Below, piece by piece: positions 1-9,225 of a stretch of 64,000 bases of DNA (position 1 is the stretch's first letter; each line of letters begins with the position of its first letter). The DNA lies in the NCBI RefSeq assembly GCF_009754945.1, contig NZ_WPIN01000002.1:682001-746000 (forward strand). The letters are read 5' to 3'. The notes beneath the pieces are model-generated. The model searched no databases and had not been told where the DNA came from. It worked only from the letters and a program-made list of their open reading frames with translations. A program made the translations under genes and the position numbers. This DNA is from Spirosoma arboris (GTDB taxonomy: Bacteria > Bacteroidota > Bacteroidia > Cytophagales > Spirosomataceae).

Positions 1-1
1 G

Positions 2-1837
2 TTTTTCCAAAATGCGACGCCAATAAGTCCAGCTCTATCTCCAACAGTTTCAGTTGCCTGCGCTGGCAACAATACCCTGAGACTGACCGTTGATGGTAAT
101 TATCCGACCGTGCAGTGGGAGTCGGGAGAATCGGGCAATACGATTACAAAAGGAGCGGGTCTCTACCGGGCAAAAGTTAAAGATGGTTTAGGCAACACCT
201 TCTACTCTGCACAGGTACGCGTATCCGACGCTCCGGTAGCATTAGTTGTTGATAACCGGCCACCATCTGTATGTATTGGCAGCAGTTTATCCTTAACCAG
301 CAATTATGACAATGTAACTTGGATAAATCAGTCAACAAATACACCTGTAGCTACAACACGAGCCTTCAATACAACCACTGCCGGGAATTACTACATCCGT
401 TACCGTGATATAAGTGGCTGCGACTTTACCTCAAATACGCTTAATGTTACGGTCAATCCATTACCGTCTACTCCCACAATTACAAATGATAAACCCACGA
501 CATTCTGTCAGGGGGATAATACAGCTTTGCGTGCCAGTAGTGATAATGTCCAGTACAATTGGAGTGATGGCCAAACCAGTAAAGTTACAAGTGTTGGAAC
601 TTCAGGCTCTTATTTCCTCACTGTAACTGATCAAAATGGTTGTACATCTGCTACCTCAAATACGATAGTAGTAACCGCTAACCCGGTGCCAGCAAAGCCC
701 GTTATTACAACCAATGGTCCAACGACTTTTTGTGCAGATCGTACAATTACACTAACGGCTCCACAAGAAACTACTTATCAATGGACTAATGGTCAGACAA
801 GTCAAAGTATAACACTGAGTCAGTCGGGTGATTTTGCCGTTCGTACCCGGAACCAATATGGATGTACATCCGAACAATCCAATGTTGTTACACTCAAAGT
901 AAATTCCTTACCGGCCGTACCGTCTATCTCAGCAATTGGAGCGACTACATTTTGTGACGGTAATCGTGTATCATTAATTGCAGATAGTCCATTTGATGTA
1001 ATCTGGTCAAGCGGACAGGCCAACAAAGCGATTACCATTGGTACATCGGGTAATTATGCAGCGCAGGCTCAGGACCAAAATGGGTGTCTTTCAGCCTATT
1101 CATCTATAATTACAGTAAAAGCTAATCCCTTACCAGCAACTCCAACCATTTTGGCAAATCCATCTCCTATCATTTGTGAAGGAGATCAGGTTACATTACG
1201 GGTTGATGGCCCTTATACCGTTTTCTGGAGTACTGGCGATTCGACACAGCGTATTGTCACGACAACAGCAGGTACTTACTCTGCTAAAATACGGGATGCA
1301 AATGGATGTCTATCAGCACAATCAGGTTCAACAACGGTTGAATTAAGACCCATTCCCCCATCACCGACTGTGAATATTATTGGCACTTATACACTTGAAG
1401 CAGTTAGTTCTACAAACGGTACTGTTTTTCGTTGGCGCCGTGGCAATGATTCGCTGGCAACTCAATCATCCACCATTAAGGCTAGCCAGTCGGGTACTTA
1501 TACAGCTCGTTCGTCGATTATTTATTCATCAACGTTAACCTGTTTTTCACTTCCATCAGCACCTGTTTCGTTTACTGTTGATGCGAATAATAAGGGATTG
1601 AGTATTTATCCAAACCCAAATCCTGACAAAGTTCTCATACTCGAGACTCGCGATAATTTGACAAATGCCATTGTTACGATTTATACGCTTACAGGCCAAC
1701 GGGTTCTGATAACCACAGTCCCTTCTTTTATAGATCGTCAGCGGCTTACGCTAACAGGTATGCCATCAGGCTCTTATATTTTACGTGTTCAGGCTACTGA
1801 CTTCGACGTTTCTAAACGAATTATCCTTGGGTTGTAA
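2..1837 (+). CDS. Secreted Ig-like repeat protein with T9SS sorting domain, 5' end missing
   Basis: The frame is open from the first complete codon, with no stop, so this is the C-terminal part of a gene that begins outside the window. The GTG at 110 is internal. What is visible is a chain of about 75-residue Ig/PKD-like modules, each with a Cys after a TTFC-like start, a YxWSxGQTSQ-like strand and a DxNGCxS strand. They are followed by a terminal domain and a SIYPNPNPD-type C-terminal module of about 75 residues. In Bacteroidota such modules direct export by the type IX secretion system. The C-terminal third resembles the next gene closely, so the two are probably paralogues. No catalytic domain is visible in this part; by analogy with the neighbour one may lie upstream. 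Confidence 0.85.
   Translation, partial: FFQNATPISPALSPTVSVACAGNNTLRLTVDGNYPTVQWESGESGNTITKGAGLYRAKVKDGLGNTFYSAQVRVSDAPVALVVDNRPPSVCIGSSLSLTSNYDNVTWINQSTNTPVATTRAFNTTTAGNYYIRYRDISGCDFTSNTLNVTVNPLPSTPTITNDKPTTFCQGDNTALRASSDNVQYNWSDGQTSKVTSVGTSGSYFLTVTDQNGCTSATSNTIVVTANPVPAKPVITTNGPTTFCADRTITLTAPQETTYQWTNGQTSQSITLSQSGDFAVRTRNQYGCTSEQSNVVTLKVNSLPAVPSISAIGATTFCDGNRVSLIADSPFDVIWSSGQANKAITIGTSGNYAAQAQDQNGCLSAYSSIITVKANPLPATPTILANPSPIICEGDQVTLRVDGPYTVFWSTGDSTQRIVTTTAGTYSAKIRDANGCLSAQSGSTTVELRPIPPSPTVNIIGTYTLEAVSSTNGTVFRWRRGNDSLATQSSTIKASQSGTYTARSSIIYSSTLTCFSLPSAPVSFTVDANNKGLSIYPNPNPDKVLILETRDNLTNAIVTIYTLTGQRVLITTVPSFIDRQRLTLTGMPSGSYILRVQATDFDVSKRIILGL
233..1348 (+). repeat. Tandem 75-residue Ig-like modules inside the first gene
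   Basis: Five consecutive modules begin near 233, 458, 683, 911 and 1130, giving a period of about 225 bases. Each starts with a proline-rich linker of the form NPLPxxPxI and contains one conserved Cys near each end (TFC and NGC). The DNA has diverged much more than the protein pattern, so this is an old duplication. Confidence 0.8.
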
Positions 1838-1878
1838 TATTAGTCCTATATAGACCGTTCAATCATAGAAACCAGCTC

Positions 1879-1886
1879 TAAATTTG
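1879..1886 (+). promoter_or_regulatory. Possible -7 promoter box for the O-acetylesterase-like gene
   Basis: TAAATTTG matches the Bacteroidota TAnnTTTG box and lies about 137 bases before the chosen ATG at 2023. A clear TTTG at the -33 position is not visible, only GTTC 18 bases upstream, so the call is weak. Confidence 0.25.
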
Positions 1887-2022
1887 CATTTTACCGAGAT
1901 AGCCTTTGCCAGTCAATGAACTACGGAAGGTTTGGTAAGAGCGGTCTGATTTTTGCTAACGTTATTAGTTGACATTTTCAGCAACAATAACGCCACAAAG
2001 AGGGATTATCGATAAATACCAA

Positions 2023-4206
2023 ATGAAGAATAACTATTTTTTAGTATGCTTGCTATTATTGGGGCTAATTGCTCTTAATTTAAGAGTGTCAGCTCAGGGT
2101 AGTAGTCAAGTACTCAAAATTACCTACCCAGAAAGTAGGGCTATATTTCAACGTGAAAACGATAATACCAGCACAATCTATTTGTCAGGAAGTATTTATC
2201 AGCCTGTCGACAGTGTCCAGGCTCGTGTACAGGCAGAAGAAAGCGGACAAGGTTTAAATACGGACTGGATAACTATTCAGCGAAATCCACAAGGGGGTAT
2301 TTTTCAAGGTTCCTTACGTGCAAAAGGAGGCTGGTATCGTCTGGAAGTTCAGGCTTTCGTTAAAGGTTCAGCCATTGGCACTGACGTAGTTCGTAAAGTT
2401 GGCATTGGTGAAGTGTTTATTATTACTGGCCAATCCAATGCACAAGGCTTCCAGGATTATGGTGCGTTAGGTGCTGCAGATGATCGGGTCAATTGTGTAT
2501 CTTATGATAATATTACGGCTAATTCTCTAGCCGACCCTCCAGCTCCAACCTTCCAGCAACTTAGTGCCACGTCGATTATTGGACCACGTGGTCAGAGTGC
2601 ATGGTGCTGGGGTGTCTTAGGTGATCTAATTGTAAAGCAATACGGCGTACCTGTTTTGTTTATCAATACCGCCTGGTCTGCTACTGTTATTAAAAACTGG
2701 CATGATAGTGCCGATGGTCTGCTTGCTAAAAATATTTTTGCAATTGGTACTCCCGACGAAAACTTTCCGGCTGGAATGCCATACGCCAATTTAGTGATTG
2801 CTCTTCGCTACTATTGTTCACTTCAGGGCTTACGTGCAGTATTGTGGCAGCAAGGTGAAACGGATAATGTTCCGCTCCATTCTACTCGTAAAGACTATGC
2901 CGATAATATGCAGTACATAGTCAATAAAACACGCGCTGATACAGAGCGTTACCCTGCATGGGTCTTGGCCAGGTCATCCTATAATGATGGGCAGGTCAGC
3001 CAGGATATTATTCAGGCGCAAAACGATGTTATTAATACGTATAACAACAATGTTTTTGCAGGCCCTTTTACCGACAATATCCAAATCCCTCGCTTTGATA
3101 TTGTTCACTTTGGTAACCGAACAACAAATAATCCCGGCGATAAAGGACTAAACGATTTAGCTCAAGCCTGGTTTTCAAGCCTAAATTCAGTTTTTTTTGC
3201 TAGCTCAAGACCATTACCTCCACTCCCTCAGCCAACAATTGTGGTCACTTGTGGTACAGCCAACGGCAATTTGACACTTAGTTTACCTAGCTCATACAAA
3301 TCGTACACTTGGAAGTCGGGTCAGACAACACAAACAATCACAGTCAATCAACCAGGCAAATACAGTGCTGTACTAAAAGACAAGGTCGGGAATACATATC
3401 TGTCGCCAGAAATTGATATACAAACCCCAATTATACCAGCAACGCCAACTATTTCGCTCGCCAGTCAACCAGGAATAGTAGTTGATAATCAGCAGCAGGT
3501 TTGTGCAGATTCAACGTTATCATTGATTGCGAATACGTCTGCTAATAGTACGGGCCTATGGAGCCTCAGTACAACAACTAGTATTAGCAAAACAATTGCT
3601 TTAACTAAAAGCGGCACTTATTCCTTGCAGGCAGTAAATGTATATGGTTGCAAATCCGCCCAAACCGCTATTATTAGCCTGACAGTACGTCCTAAAGTTC
3701 CTACACCTACTATTGAACAAATTGGTGCCTATACTCTACAGGCAGTATTGCCTACGTCTACAGGAGGTCAACCTGATTTGTTCGATTGGCAACGAGGTGG
3801 TGGAGAAGTTATTCCCCAAAACAGTGCTGCGATAAAAGTTGTTGTATCAGCCAACTATTCGGCCCGCACAAAAACAACCTTTACTTTAACGAATGGGAAT
3901 AGCATAACCTGTTATTCAGACTATAGCGCCCCTAAAGCATTCACCTTTGACCGGGGAAATGGTGGCTTAAGTATTTATCCAAATCCATCAAGCACGGGAA
4001 CAATTACAGTTGAAACGCTTGAAAATTTAAAAAATGCGGATATTGATGTTTTCTCGTTGAGTGGTCAAAAACTCTTCTCGACTCAGGTGCCCATTCTCGA
4101 CGAACGTAAAGCTATTGATCTTACAGGCTTAGCCCAGGGTATTTATCTAGTTCGTGTGCGTTCGGCAGGATTTGACATATCCCGACGCATTATTATCAAT
4201 CGATAA
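2023..4206 (+). CDS. Secreted sialate O-acetylesterase-like (SASA/SGNH) protein with T9SS sorting domain
   Basis: The frame extends up to a TTG at 1969, but the ATG at 2023 starts a typical signal peptide (MKNNYFLVCLLLLGLIALNL, cut near SAQG). I use it, giving 727 residues. An N-terminal beta domain (about 25-125) is followed by an SGNH hydrolase of the sialate O-acetylesterase type: block I reads ITGQSNAQG with the nucleophile Ser, WQQGETD follows, and DIVHFG supplies a likely Asp/His pair. Two Ig-like modules follow, then a C-terminal SIYPNPSSTG sorting module. The likely role is removal of acetyl groups from extracellular glycans, after T9SS export to the surface or medium. The substrate cannot be read from the sequence. 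The ending is paralogous to the preceding gene. Confidence 0.8.
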   Translation: MKNNYFLVCLLLLGLIALNLRVSAQGSSQVLKITYPESRAIFQRENDNTSTIYLSGSIYQPVDSVQARVQAEESGQGLNTDWITIQRNPQGGIFQGSLRAKGGWYRLEVQAFVKGSAIGTDVVRKVGIGEVFIITGQSNAQGFQDYGALGAADDRVNCVSYDNITANSLADPPAPTFQQLSATSIIGPRGQSAWCWGVLGDLIVKQYGVPVLFINTAWSATVIKNWHDSADGLLAKNIFAIGTPDENFPAGMPYANLVIALRYYCSLQGLRAVLWQQGETDNVPLHSTRKDYADNMQYIVNKTRADTERYPAWVLARSSYNDGQVSQDIIQAQNDVINTYNNNVFAGPFTDNIQIPRFDIVHFGNRTTNNPGDKGLNDLAQAWFSSLNSVFFASSRPLPPLPQPTIVVTCGTANGNLTLSLPSSYKSYTWKSGQTTQTITVNQPGKYSAVLKDKVGNTYLSPEIDIQTPIIPATPTISLASQPGIVVDNQQQVCADSTLSLIANTSANSTGLWSLSTTTSISKTIALTKSGTYSLQAVNVYGCKSAQTAIISLTVRPKVPTPTIEQIGAYTLQAVLPTSTGGQPDLFDWQRGGGEVIPQNSAAIKVVVSANYSARTKTTFTLTNGNSITCYSDYSAPKAFTFDRGNGGLSIYPNPSSTGTITVETLENLKNADIDVFSLSGQKLFSTQVPILDERKAIDLTGLAQGIYLVRVRSAGFDISRRIIINR

Positions 4207-4231
4207 TAGTTCTACTTATTTTTATAGCCAG

Positions 4232-4253
4232 AGCCTTTCTTAACCGAGAGGCT
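4232..4253 (+). terminator. Weak hairpin after the O-acetylesterase-like gene
   Basis: AGCCT (4232-4236) pairs with AGGCT (4249-4253) and is followed by TTTTATTG. The stem is only 5 bp, so its function as a terminator is uncertain. Confidence 0.35.
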
Positions 4254-4290
4254 TTTATTGTTCTTTGCAGGTTTAGTCTGTGTATCAGGC

Positions 4291-4321
4291 ATTGGTAAAA
4301 CAAGCCATTGTTGTATATTTG
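4291..4321 (+). promoter_or_regulatory. Candidate promoter of the nuo operon
   Basis: ATTG (4291-4294) is followed after 19 bases by TATATTTG (4314-4321). This fits the Bacteroidota primary-sigma pattern TTTG, 19-21 bases, TAnnTTTG. It lies about 90 bases before the nuoA ATG, and no other good match occurs in this gap. Confidence 0.45.
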
Positions 4322-4412
4322 ACACATATTTGGTGTAGTATGAAGCCGACTTGCTATCGCGTGCCTATCGGTTTTATCGCTACATTTGCGCTGGTCTTCT
4401 CAACTCATTAGT

Positions 4413-4784
4413 ATGAACACAACCTATGTTCCGGCCGATTACTTGCCGGTACTTATCCAGCTTGGTTTAGCGCTTGGTTTCATCATAACCACAATGATTG
4501 CTACCCATGCCCTTGGACCAAAGCGCCATAGCCAGAAAAAAGATGATCCATTTGAGTGTGGGATTCCTGTTCAGGGAGATGCCCGTACCCCAATTTCCAT
4601 CAAGTACTTTTTGATTGCTATCCTGTTCGTCTTGTTCGATGTAGAGGTAATCTTTTTATACCCCTGGGCCGTTAATTTTAAAGGGTTGGGTATGACAGGG
4701 TTTGTTGAAATGGTGCTCTTTATGGGCCTACTTCTGGCAGGATTCTATTACATCATCCGCAAGGGCGTTCTCAAGTGGGAATAG
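4413..4784 (+). CDS. nuoA: NADH-quinone oxidoreductase subunit A
   Basis: Small membrane subunit of complex I, next to the quinone site. The 123-residue protein has three membrane segments (about 9-32, 62-82 and 92-115). The conserved loop DPFECGIPVQG carries the Cys typical of NuoA, and FDVE lies in the second helix. The open frame reaches back to a TTG at 4386, but the ATG at 4413 gives the usual NuoA N-terminus. It is the first gene of the nuo cluster; nuoB starts 81 bases later. Confidence 0.95.
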   Translation: MNTTYVPADYLPVLIQLGLALGFIITTMIATHALGPKRHSQKKDDPFECGIPVQGDARTPISIKYFLIAILFVLFDVEVIFLYPWAVNFKGLGMTGFVEMVLFMGLLLAGFYYIIRKGVLKWE

Positions 4785-4865
4785 AGCCCGATGAATGAAT
4801 TTTAGAACATATTTATTCGTTGTTATACTAACTAACTACAACCGCAACAGCGGACCGTGTTTTTT

Positions 4866-5411
4866 ATGGCAGCAGACATTAAGTTGGCCGAATCCCCCGC
4901 GAGTTATGATGGTCCGGGTTTCTCGGCTACTTCATTTGATAAAATAATTGGTCTGGCACGAGCAAATTCGCTTTGGCCTCTTCCCTTTGCAACTTCCTGC
5001 TGTGGTATTGAATTTATGTCAACCATGGCTTCTCACTACGATTTAGGTCGTTTTGGTGCTGAGCGCCCCAGTTTTTCTCCACGTCAGGCCGATATGTTGC
5101 TTGTAGCGGGTACGATTGCGAAAAAAATGGGTCCTATTGTTAAGCAGGTCTATTTACAAATGGCGGAGCCGCGTTGGGTAATTGCCATTGGCGCCTGTGC
5201 TTCTAGTGGGGGTATTTTTGATACCTATAGTGTATTACAGGGAATTGATCGCATCATTCCAGTCGACGTATATGTACCAGGTTGTCCTCCCCGTCCAGAG
5301 CAGATTCTGGATGGCGTGCTACAAGTACAGGAATTAGCAAGGAACGAATCATTGCGTCGACGGAATACAGAAGAATATCAGCACTTACTGAATTCATATA
5401 GCATTCAATAA
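4866..5411 (+). CDS. nuoB: NADH-quinone oxidoreductase subunit B
   Basis: Peripheral-arm subunit holding the last iron-sulfur cluster (N2), which passes electrons to quinone. With the ATG at 4866 the protein has 181 residues. All four N2 ligands are present: the adjacent pair Cys45-Cys46 in TSCCGIEFM, Cys111 in GACASSGG and Cys140 in [13 protein letters not shown] three codons upstream (4857) is a less likely start. It is followed by nuoC after 84 bases rich in short repeated words (ATTGAC, CACTCAT). Confidence 0.96.
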   Translation: MAADIKLAESPASYDGPGFSATSFDKIIGLARANSLWPLPFATSCCGIEFMSTMASHYDLGRFGAERPSFSPRQADMLLVAGTIAKKMGPIVKQVYLQMAEPRWVIAIGACASSGGIFDTYSVLQGIDRIIPVDVYVPGCPPRPEQILDGVLQVQELARNESLRRRNTEEYQHLLNSYSIQ

Positions 5412-5495
5412 ATAGCGAATTTGTGAAGGTTGAATGAGCGACATCCCGCCTGCATCCTTCATTGACTTGCTTGTTCACTCTTTCACTCATTGACA

Positions 5496-5996
5496 ATGCT
5501 GACCAACGAAGAAGTTGCGCAGACAATTATCAACCAGTTTGGTGAGGCAGTTACGGATTTCGACGATCCGTATGACTTATTGACCTGTTCTACCAGTCGC
5601 GATCAGATCGTTCCACTTATCACCTACCTGCAGGGGCACCAGACTTTTCAGTTCGGTTTCCTGACCGACATTACGGCGATTCATTACCCTGATTCTGCAG
5701 GCAAAGAGTTCTGTGTTGTATACCACTTACACAGCCTAACCAACAATTTTCGATTACGAATTAAGGTTTATCTGACTGCCGATGATGTTCACATTCCAAC
5801 AATGACCCCTCTTTTCGCCGGTGCAAACTGGATGGAACGTGAAACTTTTGATCTATTTGGTATTATCTTCGATGGCCATCCTGACCTACGCAGGATTTTA
5901 AACATGGAAGAAATGGATTATTTCCCCATGCGTAAAGAGTACCCCTTGGAAGACGGCACGCGGGAAGATAAAATTGATGCATTGTTTGGACGATAA
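5496..5996 (+). CDS. nuoC: NADH-quinone oxidoreductase subunit C
   Basis: The 30-kDa-type subunit of the complex I connecting module; it carries no cofactor and packs against NuoD. The 166-residue protein contains the family signature around WMERETFDLFGI (about 111-122) followed by the HPDLRRIL stretch. It is a separate gene, not fused to nuoD. A TTG two codons upstream is in frame, but the ATG at 5496 is preferred. A hairpin (6003-6047) fills most of the gap to nuoD. Confidence 0.95.
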   Translation: MLTNEEVAQTIINQFGEAVTDFDDPYDLLTCSTSRDQIVPLITYLQGHQTFQFGFLTDITAIHYPDSAGKEFCVVYHLHSLTNNFRLRIKVYLTADDVHIPTMTPLFAGANWMERETFDLFGIIFDGHPDLRRILNMEEMDYFPMRKEYPLEDGTREDKIDALFGR

Positions 5997-6002
5997 TAAA
6001 TG

Positions 6003-6047
6003 GCGAACGGATGAAAAAACGATTAAATCGTACTTCCATCCGTTCGC
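6003..6047. repeat. Intergenic hairpin between nuoC and nuoD
   Basis: GCGAACGGATG (6003-6013) is perfectly complementary to CATCCGTTCGC (6037-6047). The loop contains a smaller near-palindrome around CGATTAAATCG. There is no T-tract, so this looks like an operon-internal RNA structure rather than a terminator. Confidence 0.7.
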
Positions 6048-6064
6048 TCTTTCGCTCTTAAAAT

Positions 6065-7297
6065 ATGGTTTCTGAAGAACTCGATATAGCGAATAAAAAT
6101 CTGCCTGCCGAGCAAGGGCCGGTTCAGTACGTTAATGAACTGACTACGCTTAACCTCGGACCTACTCACCCCGCCACACACGGTATTTTCCAGAACGTTC
6201 TACAAATGGACGGCGAGAAGATCGTGTCGGGTGAGCAGACGATTGGGTATATTCACCGGGCATTTGAGAAAATTGCCGAGCGTCGGCCATTCTATCAGAT
6301 CACAACGTTGACCGACCGAATGAACTATTGTTCATCGCCCATCAATAACATGGGCTGGCACATGACGGTCGAGAAATTGTTGGGCATCGATATTCCTAAA
6401 CGAGCACAGTACATTCGTGTTATCCTGATGGAATTGGCCCGGTTAGCCGACCATCTCATTTGTAACGGGATTCTGGGCGTTGATACGGGCGCTTTCACAG
6501 GCTTCCTATACATCTATCAGGAACGGGAAAATATCTACGAAATCTACGAAGAAGTTTGCGGAGCCCGCTTAACCACTAACATGGGACGTATCGGCGGTAT
6601 GGAGCGAGACCTCTCCCCTACTGCCATTCGTAAGATCAAAGAATTGCTGGTTCGTTTCCCAAAAGTGCTGACCGAGTTCGAAAACCTGTTCAATCGTAAC
6701 CGGATCTTCATGGATCGGGTTATTGGTGTTGGTGGCATTTCGGCAGAACGGGCATTGAGCTACGGATTTACAGGGCCTAATTTACGGGCGGCTGGCGTTG
6801 ATTATGACGTTCGTGTCATGAATCCATATTCTTCCTACCAGGATTTTGAATTCGATATTCCAGTTGGTCAAAGTGGTGATACGTACGACCGGTTCATGGT
6901 TCGGAATGAGGAAATGTGGCAGAGCCTGCGCATTATTCAGCAGGCGATGGATAACCTTCCCGAAGGTCCCTATTATGCCGATGCACCTCAGTATTACTTG
7001 CCTCCCAAACAGGAAGTTTATAAAAATATGGAAGCCCTCATCTATCACTTCAAAATTGTGATGGGTGAAATCGACGCGCCAGTTGGCGAAGTATATCACG
7101 CTGTCGAAGGCGGCAATGGTGAACTAGGTTTTTACCTCATTAGCGATGGTGGCCGTGCTCCTTACCGGTTACACTTCCGTCGTCCGTGTTTTATTTATTA
7201 TCAGGCATACCCAGAAATGTGCAAAGGTCTGACCTTGTCAGACGCCATTGTGATTATGAGTAGCATGAACGTAATTGCTGGCGAGCTGGATGCGTAA
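6065..7297 (+). CDS. nuoD: NADH-quinone oxidoreductase subunit D
   Basis: The 49-kDa-type subunit that forms the quinone pocket together with NuoB. The 410-residue length is normal for the family. The N-terminal GPTHPATHGIFQ motif carries the conserved quinone-site His residues, and the C-terminus shows the DPVxGExD-like ending (SSMNVIAGELDA). It is tightly linked to nuoE (15 bases). Confidence 0.96.
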   Translation: MVSEELDIANKNLPAEQGPVQYVNELTTLNLGPTHPATHGIFQNVLQMDGEKIVSGEQTIGYIHRAFEKIAERRPFYQITTLTDRMNYCSSPINNMGWHMTVEKLLGIDIPKRAQYIRVILMELARLADHLICNGILGVDTGAFTGFLYIYQERENIYEIYEEVCGARLTTNMGRIGGMERDLSPTAIRKIKELLVRFPKVLTEFENLFNRNRIFMDRVIGVGGISAERALSYGFTGPNLRAAGVDYDVRVMNPYSSYQDFEFDIPVGQSGDTYDRFMVRNEEMWQSLRIIQQAMDNLPEGPYYADAPQYYLPPKQEVYKNMEALIYHFKIVMGEIDAPVGEVYHAVEGGNGELGFYLISDGGRAPYRLHFRRPCFIYYQAYPEMCKGLTLSDAIVIMSSMNVIAGELDA

Positions 7298-7312
7298 ATC
7301 CTGCCGAAACCT

Positions 7313-7813
7313 ATGATAACAGACAACAACTCCGCCGTACAATTCACGCCTGAACGGGTGGAAAAGGCAAAGGAAATCATTGCCCGCTACCCCGAAGGAA
7401 AACAGAAATCAGCCTTATTGCCCTTGCTTCACTTGTTGCAGGAGCAGGAAGGCTGGACGAGTCCTGAAGGTATGGATTACGTAGCTCGGATGCTCGACAT
7501 CCAGCCTATTGAGGTTTATGAGGTAGCGTCATTCTACACCATGTACCACCTCAATCCGGTTGGTAAACATGTTATCGAATATTGTCGGACAGGTCCTTGC
7601 TGCCTGATGGGTGGTGAAGAAGTATACGCTCACCTGAAACAACGACTTGGAATCGACACCGGTCAAACAACGGTAGACGGTCAGTTTACACTTAAAGAAG
7701 TAGAATGTCTGGCAGCTTGTGGCATGGGTCCCGTGTTTCAGATTCGGGAGAAGTATTACATGCACCTCACCAACGAGCGCGTGGACGAAATCATTGACGA
7801 ACTGTCGAAATAA
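7313..7813 (+). CDS. nuoE: NADH-quinone oxidoreductase subunit E
   Basis: Thioredoxin-fold subunit of the NADH-dehydrogenase module, holding the [2Fe-2S] cluster N1a. The 166-residue protein has the four expected ligands in the order CRTGPC (Cys91, Cys96) and CLAAC (Cys132, Cys136), at spacings like those of E. coli NuoE. nuoF starts only 8 bases after its stop, which implies translational coupling. Confidence 0.95.
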   Translation: MITDNNSAVQFTPERVEKAKEIIARYPEGKQKSALLPLLHLLQEQEGWTSPEGMDYVARMLDIQPIEVYEVASFYTMYHLNPVGKHVIEYCRTGPCCLMGGEEVYAHLKQRLGIDTGQTTVDGQFTLKEVECLAACGMGPVFQIREKYYMHLTNERVDEIIDELSK

Positions 7814-7821
7814 CCTTCCTC

Positions 7822-9162
7822 ATGGCTACCAAGATTTTAACTGAACATATCAACGTTCCCGGTATCGAAACTTTCGATGTATATCGGAAGCAGGGTGGTT
7901 ATACGGCTGTCGAAAAGGCGTTGAAGACGTTGACTCCTGAGTCTATTGTCGAAGAAGTGAAAAAAGCAGGTGTTCGGGGCCGGGGTGGGGCCGGATTCCC
8001 GATGGGGATGAAATGGAGCTTTCTGGCTAAACCAGAGGGAGTTCCCCGTTACCTCGTCTGTAACGCCGATGAATCGGAGCCGGGTACGTTCAAGGATCAC
8101 TACTTAATGAAAAATATCCCTCACTTGCTTATTGAGGGAATGATTATTTCATCGTTTGCACTAGGCGCCAACAAATCGTTCATCTACGTACGTGGTGAAT
8201 TGATGTACGTAATTCATATCCTTGAAAAAGCCATTGCCGAAGCAAAAGCAAAGGGATTTCTGGGTAAAAATATTCTTGGCAGTGGCTACGACCTTGAGCT
8301 AGTGGTACAGCCAGGTGGTGGAGCGTATATCTGTGGTGAAGAAACCGCACTGCTGGAATCATTAGAAGGCAAACGCGGCAATCCACGGAATAAACCGCCA
8401 TTTCCAGCTGTAAAAGGTTTATATCAGTCTCCAACTGTTGTTAACAACGTTGAATCCATCGCCACAACACCTTGGATTATCAATAATGGTGGAGAGGCTT
8501 ACGCAGGCATTGGTATCGGACGTAGCACAGGAACAAAACTGATTTCGGCCTCAGGCCATATCAATAAACCTGGTGTTTATGAAATTGAACTCGGCGTTCC
8601 GGTCGAAGATTTTATTTATGCTGATGAATGGTGCGGCGGTATTCGTCCGGGCCATAAATTCAAAGCATTGGTAGCGGGTGGATCATCCGTTCCCATTTTG
8701 CCAGCCAACTTAGCGTTGACACTGGCAAATGGAGAGAAACGACTAATGTCATACGAATCGCTGTCGGACGGTGGTTTTGCCACAGGTACAATGCTTGGCT
8801 CTGGTGGCTTTATCCTCTTCGACGAAACATCTTGTATTGTTCGGAATACCTGGAATTTCTCCCGATTCTACCACCATGAATCCTGTGGACAATGCAGCCC
8901 TTGCCGGGAAGGAACAGGCTGGATGGAGAAAGTTTTGCATCGAATTGAATATGGCCATGGTCATCAGCAGGATATTGATTTGCTGGTTGACGTGTCCAAA
9001 AAGATTGAAGGAAATACCATTTGCCCGCTTGGTGATGCAGCAGCCTGGCCCGTAGCCAGTGCTATTCGACACTTCCGGGATGAGTTCCAATGGCATATTG
9101 ATCATCCATCTGAGGCAACTCAGCCGGGAGCAGTTTATCGGGGCGAAATGGCATTGGTGTAA
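7822..9162 (+). CDS. nuoF: NADH-quinone oxidoreductase subunit F (NADH-binding)
   Basis: Carries FMN, the NADH site and the [4Fe-4S] cluster N3, and so is the entry point for electrons. The protein has 446 residues. The glycine-rich GRGGAGFPMG motif (about 53-62) and the YICGEE region form the FMN/NADH site. Cys355, Cys358 and Cys361 in CGQCSPCREG, plus Cys401 in CPLGDA, are the N3 ligands. It is separated from nuoG by a long hairpin that starts directly after the stop codon. Confidence 0.96.
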   Translation: MATKILTEHINVPGIETFDVYRKQGGYTAVEKALKTLTPESIVEEVKKAGVRGRGGAGFPMGMKWSFLAKPEGVPRYLVCNADESEPGTFKDHYLMKNIPHLLIEGMIISSFALGANKSFIYVRGELMYVIHILEKAIAEAKAKGFLGKNILGSGYDLELVVQPGGGAYICGEETALLESLEGKRGNPRNKPPFPAVKGLYQSPTVVNNVESIATTPWIINNGGEAYAGIGIGRSTGTKLISASGHINKPGVYEIELGVPVEDFIYADEWCGGIRPGHKFKALVAGGSSVPILPANLALTLANGEKRLMSYESLSDGGFATGTMLGSGGFILFDETSCIVRNTWNFSRFYHHESCGQCSPCREGTGWMEKVLHRIEYGHGHQQDIDLLVDVSKKIEGNTICPLGDAAAWPVASAIRHFRDEFQWHIDHPSEATQPGAVYRGEMALV

Positions 9163-9163
9163 T

Positions 9164-9215
9164 GCGGCCGGAAAGCCGTATAATTATTTTAACTGAGTTG
9201 CGGCTTTCCAGCCGC
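9164..9215. repeat. REP-like inverted repeat between nuoF and nuoG
   Basis: Two 15-base arms (9164-9178 and 9201-9215) pair with one mismatch around a 22-base AT-rich loop. Each arm contains GCGGC and AAAGCCG words and can also fold on itself (GCGGC with GCCG). It begins one base after the nuoF stop. I recall similar GCGGCTGGAAAGCCGC words dispersed in Cytophagales genomes, but cannot verify this here. Confidence 0.75.
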
Positions 9216-9225
9216 GTTACGATAT

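Noticed and set aside
1969..2022. TTG start extending the O-acetylesterase-like protein
   Set aside because: The ATG at 2023 gives a proper signal peptide; the extension would hide it behind 18 polar residues.
5412..5495. Long palindrome between nuoB and nuoC
   Set aside because: Words such as TGAATGAG and CACTCAT resemble the palindrome at 59222, but they do not pair into a continuous stem.
8749..9105. 118-codon minus-strand ORF
   Set aside because: Shadow of nuoF, whose cluster-binding motifs lie in the same bases.
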